Source: Polyangiaceae bacterium (GTDB lineage: Bacteria; Myxococcota_A; Polyangia; Polyangiales; Polyangiaceae). From it: 52,138 bases of DNA. The notes below the pieces were generated by a model. It was given only the letters and a program-made list of their open reading frames with translations. It was not told where the DNA came from and ran no database searches. Of this stretch, positions 36,191-43,586 are shown piece by piece (within the stretch, counting starts at the first letter, position 1; each line of letters begins with the position of its first letter). The stretch covers positions 1 through 52,138 of the forward strand of contig JAICQO010000042.1 of assembly GCA_025937835.1 (NCBI GenBank), given 5' to 3'. The translations under genes and the position numbers were made by a program.

Positions 36191-37152
36191 TGAACCGAGT
36201 GCCCTTCGTGTCCCTGCTCGCCGCGCTGGCCTCGAGCGCGTGCGTCCCGGATTTCGACGACGAGACCAGCCGCATCACGGGCCCGCGCGTGCTCGCGATC
36301 CGAGCCTTCCCTGCCGAAGCGCCGAAGAACCAGCAGGTCGAGCTGACCGCGTTGATCGCCACGCCGGACGGCTCCGAGCCCGAGGCTCCCGCGTGGTCGC
36401 TGTGCCTCGATCGCAAGCCGCTGTCCGAGCTCGGCCCGCTGAGCCCGCGTTGCCTCGCCTCTCCGGAGCCGGAGCCGGAGATCGCCCAGGCCCTTGGCGA
36501 GGGCGTCCAGGTCACGGCCACGCTGCCCGCCAAGGTCTGCCAACTGTTCGGGCCCGAGCGCCCGGACCCCAAAGCCGGCGAACCCTCGGGCAGGCCCGTC
36601 GATCCGGATCCGACCGGCGGCTTCTATCAGCCGGTGTTGTCCTGGCTCGCAGGCAGCGCCGTGCTCGGGGCGATCCGGCTCGAATGCCCGCTGTCGGGGG
36701 CGACCCGCGAAGCCACCGTCGAGTACAACGAACGCCACCGCGAAAACCAGAACCCGGAGCTTGCCGCGTTCGAGCTCTTGCGCGCGGACGGCAGCAGCGC
36801 GGAGCTCGACGCCGAGGAGACGCCGAGCGTCGCGCGCGGTGAGCGGATCGGCTTGCGGGCGCGGTTCGGCGACTGCGCGGACGCGGAGGGTTGCCTCGGC
36901 GCCGAGAGCTACCTCGTCTACGATCGAGAGGCAGAGCGCCTCGAGGAACGCCGGGAAACTCTGGTGGTGTCCTGGTTCTCGAGCGCAGGCAAGCTCGACG
37001 AAGAACGCAGCGAAGGTGATCAGGGCCCAGAGCACGCCGCAACCAACCGCTTCACGGTTCCGAACCAGCCCGGCGACGTCCGGCTCTGGGCCGTGGTGCG
37101 CGACGATCGCGGCGGTGTCTCGTGGCGCGCGGGCCGGCTGCGCGTCGACTGA
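36190..37152 (+). CDS. Lipoprotein partner of the TonB receptor, unknown fold
   Basis: A 320-residue lipoprotein with lipobox ALASSAC (Cys18). The mature protein starts with a beta-rich region (TGPRVLAIRAFPAEAPKNQQ), contains several cysteines (for example LCLDRKPL, KVCQLFGP, RLECPLSG) and ends in an Ig-like strand set (VRLWAVVRDDRGGVSWRAG). It begins at the last base of the receptor's stop codon. Lipoproteins next to TonB receptors often act as surface capture lids; that is inference here. Confidence 0.78.
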   Translation: MNRVPFVSLLAALASSACVPDFDDETSRITGPRVLAIRAFPAEAPKNQQVELTALIATPDGSEPEAPAWSLCLDRKPLSELGPLSPRCLASPEPEPEIAQALGEGVQVTATLPAKVCQLFGPERPDPKAGEPSGRPVDPDPTGGFYQPVLSWLAGSAVLGAIRLECPLSGATREATVEYNERHRENQNPELAAFELLRADGSSAELDAEETPSVARGERIGLRARFGDCADAEGCLGAESYLVYDREAERLEERRETLVVSWFSSAGKLDEERSEGDQGPEHAATNRFTVPNQPGDVRLWAVVRDDRGGVSWRAGRLRVD

Positions 37153-37163
37153 GGGAGGAAGCG

Positions 37164-37664
37164 ATGCTGACGCGAAAAACGACTTACGGAATTCGCGCGC
37201 TGCTCGGCCTCGCACGCTCCACCCGGGAGTCCCTGTCGGTCGCCGAGCTCGCGGCCCAGGAAGGCATTCCGGAGCACTTCTTGTCGGCCATCCTCTCCGA
37301 TTTGCGCCAGCGCGGCATCGTTCGCGGCCGGCGCGGCCCCGACGGCGGTTACCAGCTCAGCGTGGATCCGCGCTCGCTGCGGCTGACCGAGGTCGTGGAT
37401 TGCCTCGGCGGCCCGCTGTTTCCCTTCGCTTGCCTCGAACGCGGTAAGCAGCCCGCCGAGCGCTGCAGCGAGTGTCCGGGCCCCGGGCGTTGTCCCGCAG
37501 AGCTCGCGCTCGGCAGAGCCAGCGAGGCGGCTTACGCCGCGCTCGAATCCGTCACGGTCTCCGATCTGCTCGAGCAAGAAGAGCCGAGCTCTCCCTCCGA
37601 GCTCAAGCTGCGCCGCGCCGCAGCTCCGGACGATACGGCTCCTGGGAAGAGCCGACGATCTTGA
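37164..37664 (+). CDS. Rrf2-family Fe-S type transcriptional regulator, paralogue 2
   Basis: A 166-residue regulator closing the plus-strand uptake operon. Its HTH and wing (SLSVAELAAQEGIPEHFLSAIL, then RGIVRGRRGPDGGYQLSVDP) are almost identical to paralogue 1 at 26429-26935, so both should read the same DNA site. Cysteines C-x10-C-x2-C-x5-C (FACLERG, ERCSECPGPGRC) suggest an Fe-S cluster. A strong GGGAGGAAG ribosome site precedes the ATG. The regulator being cotranscribed with its likely targets suggests feedback. The 3' end overlaps the convergent DUF2325 gene by 62 bases. Confidence 0.9.
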   Translation: MLTRKTTYGIRALLGLARSTRESLSVAELAAQEGIPEHFLSAILSDLRQRGIVRGRRGPDGGYQLSVDPRSLRLTEVVDCLGGPLFPFACLERGKQPAERCSECPGPGRCPAELALGRASEAAYAALESVTVSDLLEQEEPSSPSELKLRRAAAPDDTAPGKSRRS

Positions 37665-37974
37665 AGACCGAGGCCACGCCGCTGCCGTATTCGTCGAGCA
37701 GCGCCTTGAAGCGCGCCGCGCCCATCTTGCGCATCAGCACGCACCGCTTGCCTCGCTCCTTGGCGATGCGGCGGGCACCGAGCACGCCCGCGTGGCTGTT
37801 GACCTCGGTCACGATCACCACGAGGTCCGAGCGCTCGACGATCGCTGCCAGGGCGTCGCTGCCGCGCCCGGCCACGATCCCCGAGTGCCACTCGACACTG
37901 TGGCCGCGCGACCGTGCCTGCTCCTCGTAGTGCGGAGCGTTTCGATCCAAACCGCCAATCAGTCCGATGTGCAT
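37603..37974 (-). CDS. DUF2325 family protein
   Basis: A 123-residue small cytoplasmic protein with a Rossmann-like start (MHIGLIGGLDRNAPHYEE), a middle LVVIVTEVNSHAGVLGARRI segment and KRCVLMRKMGAARFKALL, all typical of DUF2325 (PF10087). The family's function is not known to me. The ATG at 37974 begins at the conserved core; an ATG at 38013 would lie inside the promoter element and is less likely. The promoter element upstream closely matches that of the serine acetyltransferase gene, tying this gene to cysteine supply. Confidence 0.82.
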   Translation of the reverse strand: MHIGLIGGLDRNAPHYEEQARSRGHSVEWHSGIVAGRGSDALAAIVERSDLVVIVTEVNSHAGVLGARRIAKERGKRCVLMRKMGAARFKALLDEYGSGVASVFKIVGSSQEPYRPELRRGAA

Positions 37975-38002
37975 ACCTGGAGCATGGTGCCCGCCACCGC
38001 TG

Positions 38003-38025
38003 TTGTCCACCATACTAGACAGAAT
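38003..38025 (-). promoter_or_regulatory. Regulated promoter/operator of the DUF2325 gene
   Basis: Minus strand: ATTC then TGTCTAGTATGGTGGACA, with TGTC/GACA arms around a 10-nt centre and TATGGT as a likely -10. It is 15/18 identical to the element upstream of the serine acetyltransferase gene and both are preceded by ATTC. Confidence 0.6.
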
Positions 38026-38140
38026 TTCTTCCGTCGAACCAAGAAAATAGCGCGATTTCGGCCAACTCACGGACCACTACTCTCTACTGAAACGGATCCA
38101 CGTCTTGCGGAGACCGCCGGCCGGCGCTAGGTTTCCGGTC

Positions 38141-38779
38141 ATGTCACTCCACATCGGCAGCATCGCCCCCGATTTCGAACAGGACTCCACCGAAGGCCGG
38201 ATCCGCTTCCACGAGTGGCTCGGCACGAGCTGGGGCGTCCTTTTTTCCCACCCCAAGGATTTCACCCCGGTCTGCACCACCGAGCTCGGCCGGGTAGCGA
38301 ACCTGACCGCAGAGTTCAAGCGCCGGAACGTCAAGGTGCTGGCGGTCAGCGTCGATTCGGTGGACAGCCACCGCGAGTGGGCCAAAGACATCGAGGAGAC
38401 CCAGGACTGCGAGCTCGACTATCCGATCCTCGGCGATTCGGACCGCAAGATCGCGAACCTCTACGACATGATTCACCCCGAGGCGAACGACACGCTCACG
38501 GTGCGCTCGGTGTTCTTCATCGACCCGAACAAGAAGATCCGCGCGCTCATCACCTACCCCGCCAGCACGGGCCGGAACTTCCAGGAAATCTTGCGCGTGA
38601 TCGACTCGCTTCAGCTCACCGACTCGCACAAGGTCGCGACCCCCGCCGACTGGAAGAGCGGCGACGACGTCGTGATCGCCCCGGCCATTCAGGACGAAGC
38701 CGAGCTCGCGCGGCGCTTCCCCAAGGGTTACCGAGCCGTTCGCCCCTACCTGAGGCTCACCCCGGCACCCGATCGCTGA
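38141..38779 (+). CDS. 1-Cys peroxiredoxin (Prx6-like)
   Basis: A 212-residue thiol peroxidase that reduces hydroperoxides. The peroxidatic cysteine is in the FTPVCTTELG motif; DSHREWAKDIEE and TVRSVFFIDPNKKIR are Prx6-subfamily features, and the long C-terminal extension (DWKSGDDVVIAP, then FPKGYRAVRPYLR) marks the 1-Cys type. The ATG at 38141 is the natural start; the frame extends upstream without support. It is divergent from DUF2325, and its placement in a sulfur cluster fits thiol redox protection. Confidence 0.93.
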   Translation: MSLHIGSIAPDFEQDSTEGRIRFHEWLGTSWGVLFSHPKDFTPVCTTELGRVANLTAEFKRRNVKVLAVSVDSVDSHREWAKDIEETQDCELDYPILGDSDRKIANLYDMIHPEANDTLTVRSVFFIDPNKKIRALITYPASTGRNFQEILRVIDSLQLTDSHKVATPADWKSGDDVVIAPAIQDEAELARRFPKGYRAVRPYLRLTPAPDR

Positions 38780-38852
38780 GTCTTTGCCGGGTCCGCGCGC
38801 CGATCGACGGGGCCGTTCCTTCGGCCCCCCACGCCGTGATACTTCAAGCGAC

Positions 38853-39602
38853 ATGGTGAAGCGCGGCAAGGCCCCGGCCAAGGCAGCGGCCCCGAAGGCC
38901 GCCCCCAAGAAGCGAGTCGTGGATCGCAAACCCGAGGCTGACGAAGGAGCGTCCGACGCCGCGGACGACGAAGGCTACGAAGAGTCCGAAGCCCGCCCGG
39001 CCCGGGCTCGCACGAACACGGCCGCCGGCGACGACATCGGCGCGGCCGAGCTCGCCAACCGCGTCGCCGAGGCCTTGAAACGTTTCCGGCGCGACCGCCA
39101 CCTGTCGTTCGACGAGCTCTCGGCGCGCAGCGGCGTGAGCCGAGCCGCTCTGTCTCAGATCGAAGGCGGCCGCACGAACCCGACCCTGGCCGTCCTCTGG
39201 AAGATCGCGGTAGGGCTCGACGTGCCGTTCCACGATTTGCTCGGCACGAACACGGAAGAGACCGTTCACGTGTTGCGCGCCGGGGACGCCTTGCCGCTGC
39301 GCAGCGCCGACGGCCGCACCGAGAGCCGCTTGCTCTCGCCTGGCGGCGTGTCCACCAACACGGACGTGTACGAGCTCCGGCTCACGCCGAAGGCGGTGCA
39401 CAAGAGCGATCCCCACGCGCGCGGCACCACCGAAACGCTGGTGGTGCTGACGGGAGCGCTAAGGCTCGTGGTCGGCAGCCAGTCCCACGAGCTCGCGACC
39501 GGGGATTCGGTGCACTTCCGCGCCGACGTGGCCCACTCGTACGAGAACCGAAGCACACGAGAAACACGCCTGCTCGACGTCATCCACTACGCGCGCAGCT
39601 GA
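38853..39602 (+). CDS. XRE-cupin transcriptional regulator with basic N-terminal tail
   Basis: A 249-residue regulator. Residues 1-70 are a disordered Lys/Ala/Pro then acidic tail (KRGKAPAKAAAPKAAPKKR start) resembling histone H1 tails. Residues about 70-125 form an XRE HTH (LSFDELSARSGVSRAALSQI). Residues about 145-249 form a cupin effector domain (HKSDPHARGTTETLVVLTG, then ELATGDSVHFRADVAHSY). Such regulators often respond to small metabolites bound in the cupin. The next genes are the YeeE/YedE pair, which it may control. Start chosen at the first ATG after the peroxiredoxin gene in frame. Confidence 0.85.
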   Translation: MVKRGKAPAKAAAPKAAPKKRVVDRKPEADEGASDAADDEGYEESEARPARARTNTAAGDDIGAAELANRVAEALKRFRRDRHLSFDELSARSGVSRAALSQIEGGRTNPTLAVLWKIAVGLDVPFHDLLGTNTEETVHVLRAGDALPLRSADGRTESRLLSPGGVSTNTDVYELRLTPKAVHKSDPHARGTTETLVVLTGALRLVVGSQSHELATGDSVHFRADVAHSYENRSTRETRLLDVIHYARS

Positions 39603-39650
39603 TCGTCCGAGACCGCCCGCGGCCGGAGTTCCGCTAGCCACGCCGCAGGC

Positions 39651-39668
39651 TGTCTTTCATACTGGAGG
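39651..39668 (+). promoter_or_regulatory. Degenerate copy of the cys operator upstream of the YeeE/YedE pair
   Basis: TGTCTTTCATACTGGAGG matches the serine acetyltransferase element at 13 of 18 positions, in the same orientation to its gene. It overlaps the ribosome site of the gene starting at 39679. Supported only by similarity. Confidence 0.35.
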
Positions 39669-39678
39669 ACTACCTCGC

Positions 39679-40104
39679 ATGTTGGACCTCTCCCCGCTGC
39701 CGGCGCTGTTCGGAGGAGCGCTGATCGGGCTCGGCGCGTTGCTGCTGTTGTGGGTGAACGGGCGGATCGCCGGCGTCAGTAACCTGCTCGGCGGCATCGT
39801 GTTTCCGGTGCGGGGCGACCGCGCCTGGCGCGCGCTGTTCCTGGGAGCGCTGGTCGCAGTCGGCGCGCTCGCATCGTGGCTCTCTCCGGGCTCGGTCGGC
39901 GCCTCACGCCCCAACCTGATCCTGCTCGGTGCGGCCGGGCTGCTCGTCGGGTTCGGAACACGCCTCGGTAACGGCTGCACCAGCGGTCATGGCGTGTGCG
40001 GCGTGGCCCGGTTGTCGCGGCGCTCGCTCACCGCCACCGCGGTGTTCGTCGCGACCGGCATCGTGACCGCAACCATCGCCCGGTGGCTGGGAGTCGGCGC
40101 TTGA
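39679..40104 (+). CDS. YeeE/YedE family sulfur transporter, N-terminal half
   Basis: A 141-residue membrane protein with about four helices. The signature GNGCTSGHGVCGVARLSRRS contains the two cysteines used for thiosulfate passage in YeeE-type transporters. With the following gene it makes up one full transporter split into two chains. The ribosome site CTGGAGG is visible. The stop overlaps the next start. Confidence 0.88.
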   Translation: MLDLSPLPALFGGALIGLGALLLLWVNGRIAGVSNLLGGIVFPVRGDRAWRALFLGALVAVGALASWLSPGSVGASRPNLILLGAAGLLVGFGTRLGNGCTSGHGVCGVARLSRRSLTATAVFVATGIVTATIARWLGVGA

Positions 40105-40526
40105 AAGCCCTGCGCAATGCCAGCGCGGCCCTGGCCGGTCTCGCGTTCGGCCTCGGGCTGGTCGTGAGCGGCATGACCCGTCCGAGCAAGGTGCTGGCTT
40201 TCCTCGACGTATTCGGCGACTGGGACCCGACCCTGCTGTTCGTGATGGCGGGCGCCGTCGGCGTCTACGCGCTCGGCTATCGGCTGCGGCGCGAGAAGCC
40301 GCTAGCCGCCGACGGATACGCGGTGCCGAGCGGCGGCAGAGTCGACGCGCGCTTGCTGCTTGGCGCCGCGGTGTTCGGCGTGGGCTGGGGTCTCTCCGGA
40401 TATTGCCCTGGCCCGGCAGTGGTCTCACTCGGCTCCGGCTCGATCGGCGTGATCGTGTTCCTCGGCTGCGTGCTTGGGGGCATGGCGCTGACACGGCTGC
40501 TCGACGCCAGCGTGAAACGGAGTTGA
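40101..40526 (+). CDS. YeeE/YedE family sulfur transporter, C-terminal half (DUF6691-like)
   Basis: A 141-residue membrane protein with about four helices and the partner motif GWGLSGYCPGPAVVSLG. The start is TTG at 40101 within TTGA that also holds the upstream stop, so it is translationally coupled. Two-gene versions of this transporter are common near peroxiredoxin, rhodanese and sulfur genes. The substrate is likely thiosulfate or a related sulfur species. Confidence 0.88.
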   Translation: MKALRNASAALAGLAFGLGLVVSGMTRPSKVLAFLDVFGDWDPTLLFVMAGAVGVYALGYRLRREKPLAADGYAVPSGGRVDARLLLGAAVFGVGWGLSGYCPGPAVVSLGSGSIGVIVFLGCVLGGMALTRLLDASVKRS

Positions 40527-40582
40527 GCCACGAGTAGAGGGCTGCGGGCCGGCTATCGGCATTGAATGGTCGAGCCGCCCGC

Positions 40583-41227
40583 TCAGTCTTCCGAAGGCGG
40601 TGGGGCGCCGTAGAGCGGCATCGGCACGTTGCCGGGGTCGCGACCGCCGGTGCCAGCGGCGGGCTTACCGCCCGCTGGCTCGGCGGGCGCTCCGTAGACC
40701 GGAACCGCGAGTTGCCCGCCTGTGGAAGGCGAACCCGCGTTGGCGGTACCGCCGCGCGGCGCGATCCTGCGGCCGCCCGTCGCGCTTCCACCGCTTTCGG
40801 CGCGGTTGCCGGTGCCGCCGTTCTCGGCGCGGTTGCCCGTGCCGCCATTTTCGGCGCGGTTGCCGGTGCCGCCTCCGCCGGGATCGGGCCCGTCGAGCGT
40901 GCCGCCGAACGCCGGGGCGCCGTAAACCGGCGTCACCAGCGCGCCGCCGCTAGCTACCGGCCCGCCTCCGGTCTCGTCGGCCTCGCCACCCGCGGACTCG
41001 CCCGCGTCCCCCGTGCCGGAGTCGTCGTCGCTGTCGGAGCCGCAGCCGGCGGCCGCCGCCGCGCCGAGCATCGCGCCGAACGCCAGTGTCGCGGCGCGGC
41101 TCAGGCGTCCATTCGGCAAGACGCGCGGAGCGGGCGCCGCTGCGCGTTCTGAGTCGCAGAACGGACAGCGTGCTTCGCTTGCACGCACGTGGCGGCCGCA
41201 CTCGGGGCAAGGGGTCAGGTGATTCAT
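40583..41227 (-). CDS. Zinc-ribbon lipoprotein with three PxYGAP motifs (candidate radical SAM substrate)
   Basis: A 214-residue protein. Residues 1-30 carry a cytoplasmic-looking zinc ribbon (Cys7, Cys10, Cys21, Cys24); residues about 42-62 are a hydrophobic segment ending AAAAAGC, a possible lipobox at Cys62 after an unusually long leader. The mature part is Gly/Ser/Asp-rich and contains PVYGAP (100-105), PVYGAP (176-181) and PLYGAP (204-209), with three 9-residue GGTGNRAEN repeats between. The ATG overlaps the stop of the upstream radical SAM/SPASM gene (ATGA), so the two are made together. Bacteroidota radical SAM-associated lipoproteins carry a similar YGxP motif next to the lipidated Cys, as I recall. 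It is probably the enzyme's substrate (inference). Confidence 0.75.
   Translation of the reverse strand: MNHLTPCPECGRHVRASEARCPFCDSERAAAPAPRVLPNGRLSRAATLAFGAMLGAAAAAGCGSDSDDDSGTGDAGESAGGEADETGGGPVASGGALVTPVYGAPAFGGTLDGPDPGGGGTGNRAENGGTGNRAENGGTGNRAESGGSATGGRRIAPRGGTANAGSPSTGGQLAVPVYGAPAEPAGGKPAAGTGGRDPGNVPMPLYGAPPPSED
40793..40873 (-). repeat. 27-bp tandem repeat, three copies, in the lipoprotein gene
   Basis: Three units of 27 bp encode GGTGNRAE(N/S) at residues 119-145. The third unit differs only at the last residue. Confidence 0.9.
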
Positions 41228-42465
41228 GCGCTGTTCTCCAGGCTCTCGACGACGATTTCGAACCGCGAGTGATCGAACGGGGTTCCGGGCGCTGGCGCCA
41301 TTTGTACCAGGCGCTCGCGCTGCCCGCGCGCTTGCATTTCGAGCGCGCGGTGATGGCAATACGGGTTGTTGCCGGGCTTGCCGAAGAACACGAACGACGT
41401 CCAGGTGCAGCCCGCCATGCAGGTTTCGGCGTAATAACAGCTCCGGCAGAAGCCCCACAGATCATCGACCGTGCGGTCGCGCGTGTAGCGGAGCTGTGCC
41501 GAGCGCTCCCAGATCTCCTCCAGCGTGTGCTCCCGGATGTTGCCGCCGGTCCAGGCCTCGGTGGGCAGCGACGGACAACCCTTGATGCTGCCGTCGGCTT
41601 CGAGACCGAGCACGCCGCGACCGGCGCTGCAGGACGCCATGTGACCGAGCGGCACGTGCCCGCGCAGCGCGTGCTCGTACGGGCCGAAGTAACCGACGTT
41701 GTTTCCCGGCCAGATCAGCACGCCGAGCTCGAGCGAGCGCTGCTTCAGCTCGGCGAGCAACGGAAACACCTCGAGCAGCTCGAAGGGCTGGAGCAGCACC
41801 TCGGGCTCGTCGGCGCCGCGCCCCATCGGCACGGTCATTTGCAGTTGCCAGCTGTGCGCGCCCTCTCGCCCGAGTAGCTCGAGCAGCTCTCTCAGCTCCG
41901 GAACGCTCAGGCGATTGATCTGGGTGTTGGCGCTGACTGGGACCCCGGCCGCGCGCAGGTTCCGCAGCGCGCCGAGCGCCGATTCGAAGGAGCCGTTCAC
42001 GCCGCGCAGCCGATCGTGCGTGGCTTGCAGCCCGTCGAACGACACGCTGGCGCTCTTCAAGCCGGCCTCCTTGGCCGCGCGCGCGCGCTCCGGCGTCACG
42101 CCGCGGCCGCCCGTGGTCATGGTCGGCGTCATGCCCGAGGCCGCGATTTCCCGCACGATCTGCGTCCAGTCGTCGCGCAGGTACGCCTCGCCGCCGATCA
42201 GCGTCACTTCTTTCACGCCGAGCGCCGCCATCTGGTGCACGAGGTCGAGACACTCGTCGGTGTCGAGCTCGTCGGGCCGCGCGTGGCCGGCGCGCGAGCC
42301 GCAGTGGCGACAGGCAAGATCACACTTGAGGGTGATCTCCCAGACCGCGTAGATCGGCCGGTGGGCGCGGTCGATGTCGCGCGCCGAGTCGGCGAGCGGG
42401 ACGCGGCGCGGCCCGGGCGGCGCATCGGGGGCGATCGGCAGTGATCGCGGGCGCGGGCGCGCCAT
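41224..42465 (-). CDS. Radical SAM/SPASM enzyme, candidate peptide/lipoprotein-modifying
   Basis: A 413-residue enzyme. The radical SAM cluster motif is CDLACRHC (CxxxCxxC) in WEITLKCDLACRHCGSRAG; then come VTLIGGEAYLRDDW, an SVSFDGLQATHDRLRGV strand-helix and a C-terminal SPASM domain with auxiliary cysteines (MASCSAGRGVLGL, GSIKGCPSLP, WGFCRSCYYAETCMAGCTW, NPYCHHR). SPASM enzymes usually modify peptides or proteins. The ATG at 42465 is preferred; a GTG at 42513 is possible. Its stop overlaps the start of the zinc-ribbon lipoprotein, whose YGAP motifs are the likely target. It lies in the sulfur island but no direct link is proven. Confidence 0.88.
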   Translation of the reverse strand: MARPRPRSLPIAPDAPPGPRRVPLADSARDIDRAHRPIYAVWEITLKCDLACRHCGSRAGHARPDELDTDECLDLVHQMAALGVKEVTLIGGEAYLRDDWTQIVREIAASGMTPTMTTGGRGVTPERARAAKEAGLKSASVSFDGLQATHDRLRGVNGSFESALGALRNLRAAGVPVSANTQINRLSVPELRELLELLGREGAHSWQLQMTVPMGRGADEPEVLLQPFELLEVFPLLAELKQRSLELGVLIWPGNNVGYFGPYEHALRGHVPLGHMASCSAGRGVLGLEADGSIKGCPSLPTEAWTGGNIREHTLEEIWERSAQLRYTRDRTVDDLWGFCRSCYYAETCMAGCTWTSFVFFGKPGNNPYCHHRALEMQARGQRERLVQMAPAPGTPFDHSRFEIVVESLENSA

Positions 42466-42599
42466 CAGCTGCTCGCGATCGACGTGCGACAAAGGTCCCG
42501 GAGCCGGAGGCACGAACGGCAGTCTACGCCGCCACGCTCGCGCCGGCGAGCACGCTGCATGGCTCCGGCGGACCTACACCGGCGCTCGAGACCAGCGCG

Positions 42600-43583
42600 T
42601 CAAATACCGGCTCCGTCGCGGAACCGCCCGTGCCGCACGTGCGACTGCGAGACCCGACCGCCGGGCACGACGCTGCGCGTGAGCCAGACGTTGCCTCCGA
42701 TGGTGGCGCCCTTGCCGAGCGTGATTCGGCCGAGGATCGTGGCGCCGGCGTAGATCACGACGTCGTCTTCGACCAGCGGGTGGCGCGGGATGCCTTTCAG
42801 CAGCTGGTCCTGTTCGTCGAAGCCGCGCCCGCCGAGGGTGACGCCCTGGTAAATCCGGACGCGCCTGCCGATGCTGCAGGTCTCCCCGATCACCACGCCC
42901 GTCCCGTGATCGATGAAGAAGCTCTCGCCGATCTCGGCGCCGGGGTGGATGTCGATGCCGGTCTGCGAGTGCGCGAGCTCGGACAGGATCCGCGGCAGGA
43001 GCGGCACGGACTGCAAATACAGCTCGTGCGCGATCCGGTGCTGCAAAATCGCGGCGAGCCCCGGGTAGCAAAAGATGGTCTCGTCCGGGAAGCGCACGGC
43101 CGGATCGCCGTCGTAGGCGGCGCGCGCGTCGGTCTCGAGCAGCGATTTGATGCGAGGCAGACTCGCGATCAGGTGTTCCGCGACGTCGGGGGCGCGGAGC
43201 GTGCATTTTCGGCAAACGCGGACGGGGTCGAAGGCGCCGTGCTCGCAATCGAAGACGAGGCAGCGCGCGACCTGCTCGGTCAGCGTCGCGCGGACGCGCT
43301 CGATGCGCGCGGCGAGAAAGCTTCCGAGGCTCGCGCTGGTCAGCCCCTCCGGTCCGAAGTGCCAAGGGAAGAGCACGGCGCGGAGCTCCTCGGCGATTTC
43401 ACTCGCGGCCCGCCGGGACGGCAGCGGCTTTCTCTCGCCGCGGCCGAGCGGCGTCTGGTTCAGAGCCACCAGTGAGTCGACCACGCTTGCGCCCCGGGCG
43501 CCGTCGCCGGCTACCCAGAGATCGAGCTCGGCAGCGTCCCGAAAGCCGGCGCGCGGCGGGTGCGGGAGGGAGCTCTGCGTCAC
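42600..43583 (-). CDS. Serine O-acetyltransferase (EpsC/SrpH type)
   Basis: About 327 residues. It acetylates serine to O-acetylserine, the substrate of CysK. The left-handed beta-helix carries the catalytic His/Asp block (TGIDIHPGAEIGESFFIDHG) and VIYAGATILGRITLGKG-type hexapeptide repeats. The N-terminal half includes a cysteine set C-x4-C-x10-C-x2-C (ARCLVFDCEHG, VRVCRKC) that could bind metal, unusual for this family as I know it. Start uncertain: GTG at 43583 would be nearly leaderless from the TATAAT element; TTG at 43601 lies inside that element; GTG at 43484 is another option. It is under the same kind of operator as DUF2325. Confidence 0.88.
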   Translation of the reverse strand: MTQSSLPHPPRAGFRDAAELDLWVAGDGARGASVVDSLVALNQTPLGRGERKPLPSRRAASEIAEELRAVLFPWHFGPEGLTSASLGSFLAARIERVRATLTEQVARCLVFDCEHGAFDPVRVCRKCTLRAPDVAEHLIASLPRIKSLLETDARAAYDGDPAVRFPDETIFCYPGLAAILQHRIAHELYLQSVPLLPRILSELAHSQTGIDIHPGAEIGESFFIDHGTGVVIGETCSIGRRVRIYQGVTLGGRGFDEQDQLLKGIPRHPLVEDDVVIYAGATILGRITLGKGATIGGNVWLTRSVVPGGRVSQSHVRHGRFRDGAGI

Positions 43584-43586
43584 GGT

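Noticed and set aside
42514-42599. Terminator after the serine acetyltransferase gene
   Set aside because: Only a 6-bp GCTCGC/GCGAGC stem without a T-run.
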